Shown: in pieces, positions 62,240-64,000 of the stretch
How positions within the stretch are numbered: position 1 is the first letter of the stretch
Layout of the letters: the number at the start of each line of letters is the position of its first letter
Source: Paenibacillus sp. sptzw28
GTDB taxonomy: Bacteria; Bacillota; Bacilli; Paenibacillales; Paenibacillaceae
Reading direction: 5' to 3'
DNA: 64,000 bases
Assembly (NCBI RefSeq): GCF_019550795.1
Contig: NZ_CP080545.1
Coordinates: forward strand, 1,941,501-2,005,500
Notes under the pieces: generated by a model
Database searches by the model: none
What the model saw: only the letters and a program-made list of their open reading frames with translations
What the model was told of the DNA's origin: nothing
Position numbers and translations under genes: made by a program

Positions 62240-62499
62240 TCACTCTTCAAGTCTTTCGGGTATGGGTTTCAAAGGATACACCTTCCAAAAGAAATCATCC
62301 ACCTGGTGCTGATCGGCAATATAATTATAAGCTTCCACAATTTTTCCGTTTTCGATTTTAACAGTAATGATCCAGTTCAAATCGATTTTATGTCCGTCAT
62401 ACTCGCCCCAACCACGGTGCAAATCGACTACGTAAGTATCATTTGCTTCCATGAATAATGGTTCCGCCTTGAAATTGGCGCGGCTTTACCGACCAAAGC
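62240..62499 (-). pseudogene. 5'-truncated SnoaL/NTF2-like gene remnant
   Basis: The C-terminal part of a SnoaL-like (ketosteroid isomerase-fold) protein: ANFKAEPLFMEANDTYVVDL, HRGWGEYDGHKIDLNW, KIENGKIVEAYNYIADQHQ. The frame is open back to a stop near 62500, and family-like sequence continues upstream of the only ATG (62452), so the 5' half is missing. The rest of the 62084-62694 stretch holds no intact gene. A short plus-strand scrap ending ELRSIVENEY at 62634 also looks like a gene end without its body. This is a decayed junction between two glycosyltransferase genes. Confidence 0.5.
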
Positions 62500-62637
62500 C
62501 ACTTGTACCGCCATTTTCAAACGCATTATGGGATGTACTCCACGTAAGATATTGGACAAATGAAATTCGCGTAAGAAGAGTGGCAAAAAGAAGTTGCCGC
62601 AGAACTGCGCAGTATCGTTGAAAACGAATATTAAGTC

Positions 62638-62680
62638 AACAACAAAGAAACCGCCTGCTCCGGCGGTTTCTTTGTTGTTT
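62638..62680. terminator. Bidirectional terminator
   Basis: Perfect 18-bp arms, AACAACAAAGAAACCGCC and its complement, around TGCTCC. The right arm ends in TTGTTGTTT on the plus strand; the left arm gives a T-rich tail on the minus strand, just past the stop of the minus-strand GT2. Confidence 0.88.
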
Positions 62681-62694
62681 CGACTTTGGGCGCA

Positions 62695-63411
62695 TTACCC
62701 GGGCAGCTCCATCAGCAGCTTATCGAGCCTTCCCGCATAGAGATTGATAATAGCCTGCGCTTCTTTCAGTACCGAGTCAAAATGCTTGACGGTCCCCATC
62801 TGGGAATGCCGCCGGTAAACCGTTAACGGCTCGTTAATATAATGGAAATCGACCCGCTCCAGTATAATCCGGATCCACAAATCGTAATCGTGCGTATACG
62901 GCAGCCCTTCGTTGAACCAACCGATGGATTGGAGAAGCTGCTTCGTCATCATAATTGTGCAGCCGTTAATCGCACAACCGTGACGAAGCGACGAAATAAA
63001 CGCCTTCGCAGAAGGGAATTTGACGGCTTGAGCCAGAGAGGTAACCGTCCCGTGCTCGTTCATTACATCGTAATCAGTGTGGCTGATTTCTGCGCCGGTC
63101 TTCTCCATATAGGCTACCTGCTTGGCGATCTTATCCGGCATAAACCGGTCGTCGGAGCTCAGCCATGCCACATATTTGCCGGAGGCAAGCTTCATGCCGT
63201 AATTAAGGGCGCTGGCCGTACCCCCGTTGGCTTTGCCCAAATAATGAATACGGGACAAGTAAGGCTTCAGACGTTCCTGATAGCGCGTAGAACCGTCATC
63301 GACGACGATAACCTCAACGTTCGGATATGTCTGATAAAGCGCGCTGATGACCGCCTGATCGACATACGGATCGTTATAAAACGGTATAATGATCGACACT
63401 TTCGGTGTCAT
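62695..63411 (-). CDS. GT2 glycosyltransferase, inverted paralogue
   Basis: A protein of 238 residues. KVSIIIPFYNDPYVDQAVIS, VIVVDDGSTRYQERL, YLGKANGGTASALNYGM, VAWLSSDDRFMPDKI, INGCTIMMTKQLL and HDYDLWIRIILE align throughout with the plus-strand GT2 about 600 bases away. The two genes are tail to tail around a decayed region, which suggests a duplication with inversion. A sigma-K-like -10 lies upstream on its strand. Confidence 0.9.
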   Translation of the reverse strand: MTPKVSIIIPFYNDPYVDQAVISALYQTYPNVEVIVVDDGSTRYQERLKPYLSRIHYLGKANGGTASALNYGMKLASGKYVAWLSSDDRFMPDKIAKQVAYMEKTGAEISHTDYDVMNEHGTVTSLAQAVKFPSAKAFISSLRHGCAINGCTIMMTKQLLQSIGWFNEGLPYTHDYDLWIRIILERVDFHYINEPLTVYRRHSQMGTVKHFDSVLKEAQAIINLYAGRLDKLLMELPG

Positions 63412-63445
63412 ATCCTTTTCACCTCACTGTTTTACTTTTTCTACT

Positions 63446-63454
63446 TACTATATG
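63446..63454 (-). promoter_or_regulatory. Sigma-K-like -10 element upstream of the minus-strand GT2
   Basis: Read on the minus strand, CATATAGTA fits CATANNNTA and lies about 35 bases before the start codon. A matching -35 AC was not found at the usual distance. Confidence 0.35.
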
Positions 63455-63540
63455 GAAACAGGGCGTATGCAGACACGACAGTTGTTCTCAAGCATTCGAC
63501 CATTTTCATGCGAAAATCTCATATTTGCCGGAGTTGTCCA

Positions 63541-63570
63541 CACCTTTTGATAAACCGCTTTCATAGAATA
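63541..63570 (+). promoter_or_regulatory. Putative sigma-K promoter of the terminal epimerase gene
   Basis: CACC (63541-63544), 17 bases, then CATAGAATA (63562-63570). Both halves fit the sigma-K consensus (mACm and CATANNNTA). The start codon is 36 bases downstream. Confidence 0.6.
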
Positions 63571-63605
63571 GAGAAAATGCGTTTTACTCTCGGGAGGGAT
63601 GGATT

Positions 63606-64000
63606 ATGAAAACAGTCGTAACGGGTGGTACTGGATTTATCGGTTCACGGTTGACGGCCGCTTTGATCAGCGCCGGCAACGAAGTGCTTGTTCTCGACGA
63701 CCTCTCATCCGGCAGTGCGGAGGATATACCTCAAGGGGCGAAATTTATGCAGATGAGCGTGTGCGACCCGGAATTGCCGAGTCTGCTTGGAGCCGAACGG
63801 CCCGAGGTCGTTTATCATATGGCTGCGCAGGATGTCTCCAGCCTTACTTTTACCGATGTGCCGGCGGATTTGACGACCAATGTCATCGGTACTTTAAATG
63901 TGCTTGAAGGCTGCAGACAATCACCAGGCTGCAAAATTGTATTGGCCTCGACTGCCGCGGTTTTCGGTGACTTAAATATTTTCAAGCCCAGTGAAGAACT
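63606..64000 (+). CDS. NAD-dependent epimerase/dehydratase (3' end outside window)
   Basis: The first 131 codons: MKTVVTGGTGFIGSRLTAAL (cofactor motif), VLVLDDLSSGSAEDI, VYHMAAQDVSSLTF, TNVIGTLNVLEGC and IVLASTAAVFGD. This is the N-terminal half of a GalE-like extended SDR, probably a UDP-glucose or UDP-GlcNAc 4-epimerase. GGGAGGG precedes the ATG. Its sigma-K-like promoter places it with the sporulation-linked sugar genes to the left. Confidence 0.88.
   Translation, partial: MKTVVTGGTGFIGSRLTAALISAGNEVLVLDDLSSGSAEDIPQGAKFMQMSVCDPELPSLLGAERPEVVYHMAAQDVSSLTFTDVPADLTTNVIGTLNVLEGCRQSPGCKIVLASTAAVFGDLNIFKPSEE

Noticed and set aside
62575..62634. Short plus-strand frame ending ELRSIVENEY
   Set aside because: A stop codon lies a few codons upstream and there is no start; too short to call more than a possible gene-end scrap.

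Overview
The window looks like chromosome of a spore-forming Bacillota close to Paenibacillus or Cohnella. It has moderately high GC, strong GGAGG-type ribosome binding sites, frequent GTG and TTG starts, LplABC/YesMN-type sugar uptake systems, and CotSA-, CgeB-, SpsI- and YdjO-like genes. No rRNA, tRNA, CRISPR array, intact insertion sequence or prophage was seen.

Layout. 1-4.7 kb: a flavin-binding oxidase-like gene divergent from a MocR regulator, then psd, a small membrane protein and a CotSA-like glycosyltransferase. 4.8-12.4 kb: a two-gene unit for a stalk-domain protein and a 2,200-residue secreted multidomain protein. 12.4-19.9 kb: a thiamine operon under a TPP riboswitch, thiC-thiF-thiE/S-thiG-thiO-thiD. 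ThiE and ThiS are fused, and ThiF carries a repeat-rich linker. 20.1-27.7 kb: a probable circular bacteriocin cluster with two tandem structural genes, a large membrane protein, an ABC ATPase, a SpoIIM/DUF95 protein, a Yip1-like protein and a MacAB-like three-gene exporter. This matches the AS-48 type of organisation. 27.8-35.2 kb: a YesM/YesN two-component system and an LplABC-type sugar importer, ending in a 39-codon remnant of a GH53 galactanase. 35.2-36.3 kb: a rearranged stretch with a DinB-family gene, a perfect Fur box and a truncated gene.

36.3-64 kb is a large probable spore-surface glycoprotein locus. A 2,019-residue protein made of about 175 decapeptide repeats sits behind a good match to a sigma-K promoter. 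A ten-gene run follows: four GT2-type genes (one lacking an obvious DXD), a SpsI-like nucleotidyltransferase, a GT-D-type enzyme, three small helical paralogues and one basic peptide. After an inserted purA-like/lysR/ydjO segment comes a second run: two CgeB-family proteins, a GT4 enzyme, three enzymes that would make a UDP-2-acetamido-2,6-dideoxy-L-hexose, an epimerase and a GT2. A related GT2 and a partial epimerase close the window. Six of these proteins share an Arg/Lys-rich segment and/or a Gly-Tyr motif of four-residue period, usually N-terminal to the catalytic domain. This suggests a common targeting or docking module.

The two most novel systems are the two-peptide circular bacteriocin cluster and the repeat-protein/glycosyltransferase locus. 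All functional statements come from reading motifs and context; no database search was run.
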